The notes under the pieces are model-generated. The model searched no databases. It saw only the letters and a list, made by a program, of their open reading frames with translations, and was not told where the DNA came from. From assembly GCF_000826655.1 (NCBI RefSeq), contig NZ_JXJO01000012.1, positions 1 through 58,258 on the forward strand: a stretch of DNA of 58,258 nt, in the 5' to 3' direction. Position numbers and translations under genes: made by a program. Numbering within the stretch: position 1 is the stretch's first letter; every line of letters starts with the position of its first letter. This DNA is from Psychroserpens damuponensis. Its GTDB lineage: Bacteria > Bacteroidota > Bacteroidia > Flavobacteriales > Flavobacteriaceae. This document shows positions 1-10,453 of this stretch, piece after piece.

Positions 1-2
1 AT

Positions 3-2948
3 ACACCATCAGCAAGTATTACAGGTTTAGACTTTGAAACAGAATATGAAGTTTGGGTAAGAGCAGATTGTGGTAGTGGAATATTTAGTGTTTGGTCAGG
101 ACCTACGAATTTTACAACGACCATTCAAACTAATTTTGATATCGATTGTGCCGCAGGACCAATATCTGGGTTTTTGTGCTATGGAAATAATAACTCCGAA
201 ATATTTACTTATACAAGTTCAGATGGGACACCTCTTAACTTAACATTTAATACAGGAGAGGTTGAAGGAGCTCCGTTTGATTTCTTAGTTGTTTATGATA
301 CAGATGGGACAGAATTATACAATGATGAAGGAAATGATGGAGATATTTCAGGATTAACTTTTCAATCAACAGGAGACACAATTTCATTTCAAATTACATC
401 AGATGGATCTGTTAGTTGCGAGTCAGGTACTTTTACTGATGGAATTAATTATACAGTATCATGTGCAACTTGTATAAATCCAGTAGCTTCATATCAAATT
501 ATTGATGACTGTGCTAATGGAAATCAGTTCCTAGTAGATGTGAATGTTACGAGTTTAGGAGATGCAACATCTTTAACAATATCAAATAATATTGATGGAA
601 ATACGGTATCCGTATCAGCAACAGGTGTGTATCAAGTTGGTGCATTCCCGTTTGCTACAGATGTAATCATTACTTTAAGCAATGATCAAGATGTCAACTG
701 TATAATTAATAGTTCTGCCATTAGACTAGAAGCTTGCCCTCCAGATAATGATAACCCATGTAATGCCACAGTTGCAGGAGTTAATGCTGACGATAGTTGT
801 ACCATATTTACCTCAGGTACATTATTAGAAGCTACAGATTCTGGTTTACCTGTTGGATCTTGTGCTGGTGATCCAGATGACGATGTATGGTTTGAATTTA
901 CAGCGTTAAATGAATTTCAAATTATACAATTGACTAATATAGACAGTAGTGGCTTTTTCGAAAATCTTGACCACGCTGTTTATGAAGGTACTTGTGATGC
1001 TCCTGTAGAATTATATTGTTCTGATGCTGATGCTAGTTTGACTCCATCACTAACTGTAGGTAGTACTTACTATGTCAGAGTGTTTTCTGCTGATGATGAG
1101 CCTGTAGATTATACATTTGATTTATGTATTAGACCAGGATCAGGGAATGTATCTGTAGATCAAACAACATATACTATTGAAGAACTAGTTGTAGATATTT
1201 TAATTAATAGTCCTTGTGCTCAAATTACTAATATTACCTCTTCAACTGGAACAGATTTCGGTGATGTTAATGGTATTGGATATTTCAGTTCTGATGAAGG
1301 AAGTTTCCCATTTGAAGAAGGTATTTTATTAACTTCTGGTGATGCCTCTTTAGCTGGTGGTCCTAATTTTAATGCAATGAGTGATGGTGGTTTTGCTTGG
1401 GTTGGAGATGCTGAATTAGATGCTGAAGTTGGAATTAATTCAAATAATGCTTCTATAATAGAATTTGATTTTGTGCCATTATCTGATGAGATTAGTTTTG
1501 ATTTCTTAATGGCTTCTGAAGAATATAACGGAGCAACAGGTGGTACTTTTGAATGTACTTATTCTGATGCCTTTGCGTTCTTATTAACCGATGAAAATAA
1601 CATAACTACTAATTTAGCCGTGTTACCAGGAACTACTACACCAATATTGGTAACTAATATTCACCCAGAAAACCCTGGATGTCCTGCTATTAATGAAGAA
1701 TACTTTGGCGGATATACACCTGATAATTTACCACCAATGTCATTTGATGGTAGAACTGAAGTATTTACAGCATTTTCGGCTGTTAATATTGGTGAAACGT
1801 ATCATATTAAATTGGTGATTGCAGATGCCAATGATTCTGCTCTAGATTCTGGTGTATTCTTAAAAGCAGGAAGTTTTGATATTGGTGAAGTTGATCTAGG
1901 AGTAGATATTACTGTAGAAGCAGGAACAGCTGCTTGTATTGGAGAGCAAGTTATTCTTGAAACACAAGCACCTTCTGTAGCTCACGTATGGTTTAAAGAT
2001 GGTTTCCAAATTGACGGAGAGACAACTAATATTTTAGAAGTGACTGAAGAAGGAACTTATACTGCTCAAATTATATTTTCACCTTCTTGTATAATTTCAG
2101 ATGCAATTTTAGTTGAATTCTTACCATTACCAATAGCAAACACACCTCCAGATTTAGTTGGATGCTCTATAGGTAATGATACAGCAGTGTTTAATTTACC
2201 AGACAATGACGCTGCAATTCTAGGTGATACTCAAAGTGCAGTAGATTTTACGGTATCATATCACTTTTCTGAACAAGATGCTATTGATGGTGTTGATCCA
2301 CTTATGAGTCCTTATACTAGTGAGTCAGACCCTCAAACGGTATATGCCTTAGTAACAAATAATGAGACTGGTTGTACAAATACAACAAGTTTTAATTTGG
2401 TATTAGGTACTGAACCAGAAACTACTTTTACTGAAGATTTTGATTATGAAGTTTGTCCTGACGCGGTTGTGCCTATTATAATAGAGGCTACTCCAGTTAA
2501 TTATGATGCTTCTGAAGTATCATTTAGTTGGTATTATGCTTTTGATGCTAGTGCAACACCAGAATTAATCCCTGGAGAAAATGGTTTAACACTTCCTGTA
2601 TTACTAGGAGGAATTTATACCATCGAAGTTACTTTTAATGACACAGGTTGTGTAGCTTCTCAATCGCAAGAAGTCATACAACTAGAAAGCTGCTTTATAC
2701 CACAAGGTATCTCGCCAAATGGTGATGGTATGAATGATAGTTTTGATTTAAGTAACTTTAGAGTGACTAGATTGGAAATCTTTAATAGATATGGATCTTC
2801 AGTGTATCAAAAATCAAACTATGTTGATGAATGGGCTGGTCAATCAGACAATGGTGATGAGTTACCAGTTGGTACTTATTTCTACTCTGTAGAATTTGAA
2901 GATAGAGAAAGTGAAACAGGTTGGGTATATTTACAAAGAGAAAAATAA
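3..2948 (+). CDS. T9SS type-B secreted adhesin-like protein (3' part)
   Basis: The reading frame is open from base 3 with no start in the window, so the gene is cut by the left edge; 981 codons are visible. In order it shows the tail of a fibronectin type III domain (3-125), a Cys-rich CUB-like stretch (about 160-470), a DVWFEF-containing pre-peptidase-like domain (740-1140), a choice-of-anchor L domain (about 1140-1890), Ig-like repeats, and at the end (2690-2945) a CHU_C domain with SPNGDGMNDSF and IFNRYG. This last domain is the T9SS type-B sorting signal of gliding-motility-associated proteins. The product is probably exported across the outer membrane and attached or released as a large adhesin. 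The ligand cannot be told. A strong hairpin terminator follows 24 bp after the stop. Confidence 0.85.
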   Translation, partial: TPSASITGLDFETEYEVWVRADCGSGIFSVWSGPTNFTTTIQTNFDIDCAAGPISGFLCYGNNNSEIFTYTSSDGTPLNLTFNTGEVEGAPFDFLVVYDTDGTELYNDEGNDGDISGLTFQSTGDTISFQITSDGSVSCESGTFTDGINYTVSCATCINPVASYQIIDDCANGNQFLVDVNVTSLGDATSLTISNNIDGNTVSVSATGVYQVGAFPFATDVIITLSNDQDVNCIINSSAIRLEACPPDNDNPCNATVAGVNADDSCTIFTSGTLLEATDSGLPVGSCAGDPDDDVWFEFTALNEFQIIQLTNIDSSGFFENLDHAVYEGTCDAPVELYCSDADASLTPSLTVGSTYYVRVFSADDEPVDYTFDLCIRPGSGNVSVDQTTYTIEELVVDILINSPCAQITNITSSTGTDFGDVNGIGYFSSDEGSFPFEEGILLTSGDASLAGGPNFNAMSDGGFAWVGDAELDAEVGINSNNASIIEFDFVPLSDEISFDFLMASEEYNGATGGTFECTYSDAFAFLLTDENNITTNLAVLPGTTTPILVTNIHPENPGCPAINEEYFGGYTPDNLPPMSFDGRTEVFTAFSAVNIGETYHIKLVIADANDSALDSGVFLKAGSFDIGEVDLGVDITVEAGTAACIGEQVILETQAPSVAHVWFKDGFQIDGETTNILEVTEEGTYTAQIIFSPSCIISDAILVEFLPLPIANTPPDLVGCSIGNDTAVFNLPDNDAAILGDTQSAVDFTVSYHFSEQDAIDGVDPLMSPYTSESDPQTVYALVTNNETGCTNTTSFNLVLGTEPETTFTEDFDYEVCPDAVVPIIIEATPVNYDASEVSFSWYYAFDASATPELIPGENGLTLPVLLGGIYTIEVTFNDTGCVASQSQEVIQLESCFIPQGISPNGDGMNDSFDLSNFRVTRLEIFNRYGSSVYQKSNYVDEWAGQSDNGDELPVGTYFYSVEFEDRESETGWVYLQREK

Positions 2949-2967
2949 TCAGTAATTATATTTATAA

Positions 2968-2999
2968 AAAAAGCCACATCGATTGATGTGGCTTTTTTT
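2968..2999. terminator. Bidirectional intrinsic terminator
   Basis: GCCACATC (2973-2980) and GATGTGGC (2985-2992) form a perfect 8-bp stem with a GATT loop. A-runs lie on the left and T-runs on the right, so it can end both the plus-strand adhesin gene and the convergent minus-strand aldehyde dehydrogenase gene. Confidence 0.9.
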
Positions 3000-3032
3000 A
3001 TTTTTAATAGTCGTGTCTAGCACGCTATGATT

Positions 3033-4586
3033 TTACAAGTCGAATTTAATCCCTTGTGCTAAAGGTAATTCATCAGAATAGTTTACTGTATTTGTTTGTC
3101 TTCTCATATAAACTTTCCAAGCATCAGATCCAGACTCACGTCCACCACCTGTTTCTTTTTCGCCTCCAAAAGCACCACCAATCTCAGCACCAGAAGTTCC
3201 TATGTTTACGTTTGCGATACCACAATCTGATCCTGCATAAGACAAGAATTTCTCAGCTTCTTTCATTTCGTTCGTCATTATTGCAGAAGATAATCCTTGA
3301 GCAACACCATTTTGCATAGCAATAGCATTTTCAACATCTCCAGAATATTTCATTAGGTATAAAATTGGAGCAAATGTTTCATGTTGTACAATTTCAAAAT
3401 GATTTTCAGCCTCAATAATTGCTGGTTTTACGTAGCAACCACTTTCGTAACCTTTACCTTCTAAAACACCACCTTCAACTAATACGTTTCCGCCTTCAGA
3501 TTTTGCTTTTTCAATAGCAGCTAAATACGTTTTAACAGAATCGTGATCAATTAATGGACCAATATGATTTTTTTCATCTAATGGATTTCCAATGGTTAAC
3601 TGACCGTAAGCACCAACAATCGCATCACGTACTTTATCGTAAACCGATTCGTGAATTATTAAACGACGTGTTGATGTACAACGTTGCCCACAAGTTCCTA
3701 CAGCTCCAAATACAGCACCTGGAACCACTACTTTTAAATCTGCAGTTGGAGTGATAATGATAGCATTATTACCTCCTAACTCTAATAAAGATTTTCCAAA
3801 ACGCTCAGCTACTGTGGCACCAACAATTCTTCCCATTCTAGTAGAACCTGTTGCAGATACTAAAGGAATTCTATGGTCTGTAGTCATCATTTCACCTACT
3901 TTGTAATCGCCATTGATGATACAAGAAATGCCTTCTGGCAAGTTGTTTTCTTTTAAGATTTCAGCAATAATATTTTGACAAGCGATTGAGCATAAAGGTG
4001 CTTTTTCAGAACCTTTCCACACGCAAACATCACCACAAATCCAAGCTAAAGCCGTATTCCAAGCCCAAACAGCTACAGGAAAGTTAAATGCAGAGATGAT
4101 CCCAACTACACCAATTGGATGCCATTGTTCTCTCATGACGTGTCCTGGACGTTCAGACGGAATTGTTTGTCCGTTTAATTGTCTAGATAAACCAACTGCA
4201 AAATCACAGATGTCAATCATTTCTTGAACTTCGCCGTAACCTTCTTGTAAAGATTTACCCATTTCATAAGATACTAATTTCCCTAAAGGCTCTTTTAAGT
4301 CTCTTAATTTATTACCAAATTGACGAACTATCTCACCACGTTGAGGAGCAGGCGCATCTCTCCAAGACAAAAATGCTTTTGTAGCTGCATCCATTACTTT
4401 ATCGTAATCTTCTCGTGTTGTCGTTTTTACTTTTCCTATTAACTGTCCGTCAACTGGAGAATACGATTCAATAATCTCTCCATTAGAAAAATTGTTAGAA
4501 CCAGTAGATGTTCCGTTATTGATATCACTTACACCTAATTGTTTTAAGGCGTCTTTTATTCCGAAATCGGTAGCAATTGCTTCCAT
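3033..4586 (-). CDS. ALDH7-type aldehyde dehydrogenase (piperideine-6-carboxylate dehydrogenase-like)
   Basis: A 517-residue, full-length NAD(P)-dependent aldehyde dehydrogenase. Visible motifs are FNFP with Asn168, the general-base glutamate in LLELGG (Glu269), and the catalytic cysteine in GQRCTSTRR (Cys303). The GQRCT.TRR form and overall similarity place it in the ALDH7/antiquitin family, whose bacterial members oxidise the lysine breakdown product alpha-aminoadipic semialdehyde (piperideine-6-carboxylate). No other lysine-catabolism gene is next to it, so the substrate is inferred from family only. It is monocistronic, convergent with the adhesin gene across a shared terminator, and 269 bp from the divergent macroglobulin gene. 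The first in-frame ATG at 4586 gives a normal N-terminus. Confidence 0.9.
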   Translation of the reverse strand: MEAIATDFGIKDALKQLGVSDINNGTSTGSNNFSNGEIIESYSPVDGQLIGKVKTTTREDYDKVMDAATKAFLSWRDAPAPQRGEIVRQFGNKLRDLKEPLGKLVSYEMGKSLQEGYGEVQEMIDICDFAVGLSRQLNGQTIPSERPGHVMREQWHPIGVVGIISAFNFPVAVWAWNTALAWICGDVCVWKGSEKAPLCSIACQNIIAEILKENNLPEGISCIINGDYKVGEMMTTDHRIPLVSATGSTRMGRIVGATVAERFGKSLLELGGNNAIIITPTADLKVVVPGAVFGAVGTCGQRCTSTRRLIIHESVYDKVRDAIVGAYGQLTIGNPLDEKNHIGPLIDHDSVKTYLAAIEKAKSEGGNVLVEGGVLEGKGYESGCYVKPAIIEAENHFEIVQHETFAPILYLMKYSGDVENAIAMQNGVAQGLSSAIMTNEMKEAEKFLSYAGSDCGIANVNIGTSGAEIGGAFGGEKETGGGRESGSDAWKVYMRRQTNTVNYSDELPLAQGIKFDL

Positions 4587-4855
4587 ATATGATTAAATTT
4601 TATGAATTATTAAATTATCACGCGAAGATACTAATAAATTATCATTTTCTACAGATGCCATATAACGATTGCATTAAGTTTAAAGCCTTAAAAAAGTTAA
4701 GATTATGAATTAATTAGTCACTTTGCATTACGAATTCTTTTAAAACCTATACACATTCTATTTTATGCCTAACGAATCGTTTTTTTACCTCGCATTTCAG
4801 CAATAAAATAGTAATTTTGAATAGTCGTCCTCATTGACATTTAAATTCTTTTGCC
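4587..4855. other. Divergent intergenic region with candidate promoter
   Basis: 269 bp between the divergent aldehyde dehydrogenase and macroglobulin genes. Apart from a TAATTTTG box (4812-4819) ahead of the macroglobulin gene no RNA gene, repeat or open frame was recognised. An ATTCCGAAA word just inside the dehydrogenase start (about 4558-4566) resembles, but does not match, the window-wide octamer. Confidence 0.5.
4812..4819 (+). promoter_or_regulatory. Candidate Bacteroidetes -7 box
   Basis: TAATTTTG fits the Bacteroidetes -7 consensus TAnnTTTG and lies 36 nt before the macroglobulin start codon. No clear TTG -33 element is seen at the usual spacing, so this is a partial match. Confidence 0.4.
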
Positions 4856-7800
4856 ATGAAAATCAAACCACTTTACATTATTATTTTCTGTTTTACTGTA
4901 CTTTTTTCTTGTAAAAAGCAAGCTACTATTACCGAGCAAACAGATAACCTTTTCAAATTTAGAGACTATATTAGTTATACCTCATCTGGATTACAATCCG
5001 TTACAACTCCAATTAGAATCAACTTAGCGTCACATGTTGAAACTTGGGTGCAAGGTCAAGAATTAGATGGAGATATTGTGCGTCTTTCTCCTCATACCGA
5101 TGGGACATTAACAGTATTAAATACCCATACTTTAATCTTTACACCAGACGAACATCTAGAGCCTGCAACAGAGTATACAGTTAAAGTGAAATTGGATGAG
5201 ATTTACAAAAACATGCCTAAAGATTATGAGGATTATGTGTTTCAATTTAAAACCATTACACCAAATTTTAGTATCAATACCCATGCTCTACAATCGTATA
5301 GTAAAAAATGGCAATACATTGAAGCTGTTATCAAATCTGCAGATGTAATTTCAATTGAAGATGCCAAACAACTTATTGAAGCTACTCAAAATGGAAAAAC
5401 ATTAAAACTAGAATTCAACGAACTTAACGAAGCCTCAAAGCAGTTTGATTTTAGAATTGATAGTATTAATCGTTTGGTTGAGGATTCTGAAATTGTCATC
5501 AAATGGAATGGTAAATCTATAAAATCGGATAATATTGGTGAGAACAAAATTCAAATTCCTGGTATTAATAATTTTAAAATCGTGAATGTTGAGCCTTATA
5601 AAACGCCAGAACAATTTTTATATATTAATTTTTCTGATCCCATAAAAAACAGTCAGAATTTTGATGGTTTAGTGACTATTCAAGGCGTTAAAAAACCAAA
5701 ATTTGTGGTAGTTGGTAATGTATTAAAAGTGTATCCAGACACGAAGTTGGTTGGTAATATTCAGGTGGATGTTTTTCAAGGTATTAAAAATGAAGATGGT
5801 TATAAGTTAAAGCAGCCGTTTTCCGAAGCGATATCATTTCAAGAAATAAAACCTGCAGTTCGCTTAATTAGTAATGGGACGATTTTACCAAATTCTAATG
5901 ATCTAAAATTCAATTTTGAAGCCGTAAACTTGAGTGCTGTTGATGTGAGAGTTATCAAAATTTTTGAAGATAATGTGTTACAATTTTTACAAGACAACCC
6001 TTTAAATAGCAATAATAAAAACGAAATTAAACGTGTTGGTCGTCGCATTGCAAAACAAACAATACAGTTGCAATCTCCTGCCGAAAACACAGGAAAATGG
6101 AAAGCCTACAGCATTGATTTATCTAAATTTTTTAAGGCAGATGCTGGCGCCATTTACCGTATAGAAATTGATTATAATAAAAATTATTCGTTGTATGACT
6201 GTCAAGCAAACCCAAGTGGGTCATTAAATGAAGATGACGAATATGATGATTATTACTACGAAGAAGATTACTATTATGAAGGTGATTATGCTGAAACCTC
6301 AACTGAAGACGACGATTTAAAAGAAGAAGAATATTGGGATAATCGCACCTACAGGTATAGAACTTACAGCTACAACTGGAGACAACGTGACAATCCTTGT
6401 GACGATGCTTACTATGATGACAACAAAATAATAGCTCAAAATTTACTCGCATCTAATTTGGGTGTTATTGCAAAGCAAGGCGCAGATAATACGTACTATT
6501 TTGCGGTAACTGATATTTTAAGTACAAATCCTGAGGCTAATGCTAATGTGAAATTGTTCAACTTCCAGCAACAAGAAATTGGATCTGTGTTTACTAACAG
6601 TGAAGGTTTAGCAACTTACGAAGCTAATAAATATGCATCTTTCGCCATTGTCACCAAAGGTAATAATACGAGCTACATGAGACTTACCGACGGAAATTCT
6701 CTTTCTCTAAGTAAGTTTGATGTTTCAGGAAACAGACTACAACGCGGACTAAAAGGCTACATCTACGGAGAACGTGGTGTTTGGCGTCCAGGAGATTCGT
6801 TGTTTTTAACATTTATACTAAATGATAAAGCTAATGAACTCCCAAAAGGTCATCCTGTAAAAATGGAAGTTACAGATCCCAACGGAAAACTAGTATACAA
6901 AAATGTAACGACAGATAATGTTAATAATTTTTACAAGTTTATAGTACCAACGTCTTCGGAAAGTAAAACCGGAAACTACAACGCTAAAGTATCTGTTGGA
7001 GGTGCTCAATTTTATAAAGCGCTCAAAATTGAAACTGTAAAACCTAACCGTTTAAAAATTAAAATTGATTTTGATGAAGAGATTTTGTCGAGTAAAGATC
7101 TATTAAATGGAACATTGGATGTAAAATGGTTACATGGAGCACCAGCCAAAAATATTAAAGCAGAAGTTAAAGCAAAGTTTAGTGCCTCCTATACCAATTT
7201 CAAAAATTTTAAAGGGTATGTGTTTAACGATCCAACACGACAATTTAATACCGAAGAACTTAATGTATTTGAAGGCAATCTTGATGACAATGGAACTGCA
7301 ACCATCAATACAAGACTAGATATTGGTAAAAATGCTCCAGGAATGCTAAACGCACAATTTTTAGTGAGAGCTTTTGAAAATGGAGGTGATTTTTCACTAG
7401 ATGCCTTTACAAAACAATATTCACCATATGACTCTTATGTTGGTCTAAAATCTCCAGAAGGTAATTATTATGGATCATATTTTACAGACACTAATCAAAC
7501 GTTTGATTTAGCCGTTGTAGATAAAGATGGAAAACCTATTAAGCGTGATAACCTTGAAATAAAAGTCTATAAAGTAGAATGGCGTTGGTGGTGGAATTCC
7601 TCTTACGACAACTTATCAAACTACGTATCTAGCAGTTACCACAGGCCAGTTTTAGACCAAAAAGCATCTACAGGAGCAAATGGCAAAACAACATTTACTC
7701 TAAAGATCCCTGAAAATGATAGAGGTCGTTACCTCATTAGAATTTATGATCCTGTAAGTGGTCATGCTACAGGACGTACCGCCTATTTTTATAAAAATTG

Positions 7801-10450
7801 GTCTGGTATGTCAACAGGTAATGACAAAGAGGCTGCAAAAATGTTGGTATTTGCTAGCGATAAGGACAATTATAATGTTGGAGAAACTGCAACAATAAAA
7901 TTCCCATCTGGAAGCGAAGGTCGTGCTTTGGTGAGTATAGAAAATGGATCTGATGTGATTGATTACAAGTGGGTAAAAACTGAAAAAGGAGAAACTACAG
8001 TAGACATCCCAATTACTTCAGAAATGGCACCAAACGTTTTTGTTAATATTTCATTATTACAACCTCATGCGATTACAAGTAATGATTTACCAATACGTTT
8101 ATTTGGCGTCATTCCTATTATGGTTGAAGACCCAAAAACCATTCTTGAACCAGAATTACGTATGGCAAGCGTTTTGAGACCAGAACAAGAATTTGAGGTT
8201 TTTGTTTCAGAGAAAAACAATAAAGCCATGACTTATACCATTGCAATGGTTGAAGAAGGTTTGCTAGATTTAACCCGATTTAAAACACCTAATGCATGGT
8301 CTGAGTTCTACTCTCGCGAAGCGCTAGGCGTAAAAACTTGGGATATTTTTGATGATGTTATAGGAGCCTATTCAGGAAGTATAGATCAAGTATTCGCCAT
8401 TGGTGGTGATGGTAGTGCTGCAAAAGGCAAGAATAAAAAAGCGAATCGTTTTAAGCCTGTTGTGACCTATTTAGGACCTTTTAAACTAGAATCAGGAAAA
8501 AATAATTCGCATAAAATCAAACTCCCAAATTATATAGGAGCGGTAAGAACCATGGTTATTGCAGGAAATAATGAGACTGAAGCTTATGGTAGCACAGACA
8601 AATCTGTAGAGGTTAAAAAACCATTAATGGTATTAGCAACCTTACCAAGAAAACTAAGTCCAGGAGAAAAAGTAACGCTTCCGGTCACTGTTTTTGCTAT
8701 GGAATCTAAAGTGAAAAATGTAAACCTTAGCCTGAAGTTGAGTGATGGAATTTCGGTAGTTGGCAATGCCACACAAAAATTGACTTTCGCTAAACCTGAT
8801 GAAAAAATGGCATTCTTTGAATTGGATGTTTCAAAAGCAAAAGGCATTAATACAGTAGAGGTTATCGCTACAGGAAATGGTGAAAAATCAACTTATAAAG
8901 TAGAATTGGATGTGACCAATCCAAACCCAATTACCTCAAAATATGAAAATGGTAAATTGGAGGCTAATGCTTCGGAAACATTAGAATTTTCAACCTTTGG
9001 CGTTCCAGGAACTAATAGTGCTACTGTAGAGTTTTCAACACTGCCACCAATGGACTTTTCTAAGCGATTACAGTATTTAATTCGCTATCCTCATGGTTGT
9101 GTTGAACAAACGACGTCTGGCGTATTTCCGCAGTTATACTTAAGCGACATCTTCGATTTAAAATATGAGAAGAAACAGGAAATCCAATCCAATATAGAAA
9201 ACGGAATCAAACGTTTAGGCAATTTTCAAAGACCAAGTGGTGGCTTAAGCTATTGGATTGGAGAAAATACGGCCAATGATTGGGGAACAAGTTACGCAGG
9301 ACATTTTATGATAGAAGCCGAAAAGAAAGGATTTGTATTACCACTAACCTTTAAAAGTAATTGGTTACGTTACCAAAAACAGGCAGCCAGAGATTGGCGA
9401 CCTAGTTATAGAAATTACAATTCAGATTTAGCGCAAGCGTATAGATTATACACTTTAGCATTAGCTGGAAGTGCAGATTTAGCATCGATGAACAGGTTGC
9501 GTGAATTCAGTGAAATTTCTAACGAGGCAAAATGGCGATTGGCTGCTGCGTATGCATTAGCCGGACAAAAAGAAGCGAGTGACAAATTATCACAACGCGC
9601 AAATATAAGTTTCAAACCTCAAAAGTACAATTACTACACGTATGGATCGGTTGATAGAAATAGAGCCATGGCCTTAGAGACCATGATTATTACTAAAAAC
9701 CCGAAAGCGCGTGAGCTTGCAGAACAAATTGCTAAAGATTTATCAAGTAACCAATGGATGAGCACGCAAACCACAGCCTACAGTTTATTGGCAATGGCAA
9801 AACTCGTTCAAGCTAATGGTGGTAAAGACATGAATCTCACTTATACTTTTAATGGTAAAACTGAAACGATAACAACCAAGAGCGCTATTGCACAAAGAGA
9901 ATTGGTAGTTAAAGATGGCTCAAACACTTTAGAACTCAAAAATAGTATTGGTAATTTGGTTTATGTAAGAGTTTTAAATTCTGGTCAATTACCATTAGGT
10001 CAGGAGTTGGTTGAACAGCGTGGTTTAACAGTTTCTGTGATTTATCAAGATCTTAACGGAAATCGCCTAGATGTAAATAAGCTACAACAAGGTCAGGATA
10101 TTGTAGCAAGAATTACAGTAAATAACACATCTGATAGTAGATTATATGACGTGGCTTTAACACAGATCTTTCCGTCAGGTTGGGAAATTGTCAATACACG
10201 TTTTACAGATTTTGGCGACACCACAACCAGTCAAGCACGCTATACAGATATTCGTGATGATCGTGTAAATTTCTATTTTGATATTGGCAGCAAAAATAGC
10301 AGAAATAACAGTGGAGAAAAAGTATTTACAGTTATGCTTAACGCTGCCTATTTAGGAACCTATTATTTACCTGGCACACAAGCAGAAGCCATGTATGATA
10401 ATGATTTCTTTGTGAGAAATAAAGGGCGTTGGATTGAGGTTGTAAAGTGA
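4856..10450 (+). CDS. Alpha-2-macroglobulin family lipoprotein
   Basis: A 1864-residue protein with a lipoprotein signal peptide (lipobox ending at Cys19). Bacterial alpha-2-macroglobulins are periplasmic protease traps anchored to a membrane. A bait region is cut, and a thioester then binds the attacking protease. MG domains fill the N-terminal half, the A2M domain lies near residue 1200, and a thioester/TED domain follows with the motif GCVEQ (Cys1415-Val-Glu-Gln1418), so the covalent trap appears intact. The C-terminus is an MG10-like domain. Oddly, residues about 450-515 form a Tyr/Asp/Glu-rich insert bracketed by Cys449 and Cys515. Family members often neighbour pbpC, as here, though two small genes and repeats intervene. 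Two octamer sites lie inside at 5821 and 6954 and a third at 8970. Confidence 0.92.
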   Translation: MKIKPLYIIIFCFTVLFSCKKQATITEQTDNLFKFRDYISYTSSGLQSVTTPIRINLASHVETWVQGQELDGDIVRLSPHTDGTLTVLNTHTLIFTPDEHLEPATEYTVKVKLDEIYKNMPKDYEDYVFQFKTITPNFSINTHALQSYSKKWQYIEAVIKSADVISIEDAKQLIEATQNGKTLKLEFNELNEASKQFDFRIDSINRLVEDSEIVIKWNGKSIKSDNIGENKIQIPGINNFKIVNVEPYKTPEQFLYINFSDPIKNSQNFDGLVTIQGVKKPKFVVVGNVLKVYPDTKLVGNIQVDVFQGIKNEDGYKLKQPFSEAISFQEIKPAVRLISNGTILPNSNDLKFNFEAVNLSAVDVRVIKIFEDNVLQFLQDNPLNSNNKNEIKRVGRRIAKQTIQLQSPAENTGKWKAYSIDLSKFFKADAGAIYRIEIDYNKNYSLYDCQANPSGSLNEDDEYDDYYYEEDYYYEGDYAETSTEDDDLKEEEYWDNRTYRYRTYSYNWRQRDNPCDDAYYDDNKIIAQNLLASNLGVIAKQGADNTYYFAVTDILSTNPEANANVKLFNFQQQEIGSVFTNSEGLATYEANKYASFAIVTKGNNTSYMRLTDGNSLSLSKFDVSGNRLQRGLKGYIYGERGVWRPGDSLFLTFILNDKANELPKGHPVKMEVTDPNGKLVYKNVTTDNVNNFYKFIVPTSSESKTGNYNAKVSVGGAQFYKALKIETVKPNRLKIKIDFDEEILSSKDLLNGTLDVKWLHGAPAKNIKAEVKAKFSASYTNFKNFKGYVFNDPTRQFNTEELNVFEGNLDDNGTATINTRLDIGKNAPGMLNAQFLVRAFENGGDFSLDAFTKQYSPYDSYVGLKSPEGNYYGSYFTDTNQTFDLAVVDKDGKPIKRDNLEIKVYKVEWRWWWNSSYDNLSNYVSSSYHRPVLDQKASTGANGKTTFTLKIPENDRGRYLIRIYDPVSGHATGRTAYFYKNWSGMSTGNDKEAAKMLVFASDKDNYNVGETATIKFPSGSEGRALVSIENGSDVIDYKWVKTEKGETTVDIPITSEMAPNVFVNISLLQPHAITSNDLPIRLFGVIPIMVEDPKTILEPELRMASVLRPEQEFEVFVSEKNNKAMTYTIAMVEEGLLDLTRFKTPNAWSEFYSREALGVKTWDIFDDVIGAYSGSIDQVFAIGGDGSAAKGKNKKANRFKPVVTYLGPFKLESGKNNSHKIKLPNYIGAVRTMVIAGNNETEAYGSTDKSVEVKKPLMVLATLPRKLSPGEKVTLPVTVFAMESKVKNVNLSLKLSDGISVVGNATQKLTFAKPDEKMAFFELDVSKAKGINTVEVIATGNGEKSTYKVELDVTNPNPITSKYENGKLEANASETLEFSTFGVPGTNSATVEFSTLPPMDFSKRLQYLIRYPHGCVEQTTSGVFPQLYLSDIFDLKYEKKQEIQSNIENGIKRLGNFQRPSGGLSYWIGENTANDWGTSYAGHFMIEAEKKGFVLPLTFKSNWLRYQKQAARDWRPSYRNYNSDLAQAYRLYTLALAGSADLASMNRLREFSEISNEAKWRLAAAYALAGQKEASDKLSQRANISFKPQKYNYYTYGSVDRNRAMALETMIITKNPKARELAEQIAKDLSSNQWMSTQTTAYSLLAMAKLVQANGGKDMNLTYTFNGKTETITTKSAIAQRELVVKDGSNTLELKNSIGNLVYVRVLNSGQLPLGQELVEQRGLTVSVIYQDLNGNRLDVNKLQQGQDIVARITVNNTSDSRLYDVALTQIFPSGWEIVNTRFTDFGDTTTSQARYTDIRDDRVNFYFDIGSKNSRNNSGEKVFTVMLNAAYLGTYYLPGTQAEAMYDNDFFVRNKGRWIEVVK

Positions 10451-10453
10451 TAA

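Noticed and set aside
6132-6452. Minus-strand open frame of 106 codons inside the macroglobulin gene
   Set aside because: It reads the complement of the Tyr/Asp/Glu-rich insert, has His/Asn/Leu-rich composition without any domain, and lies wholly within a clear gene.
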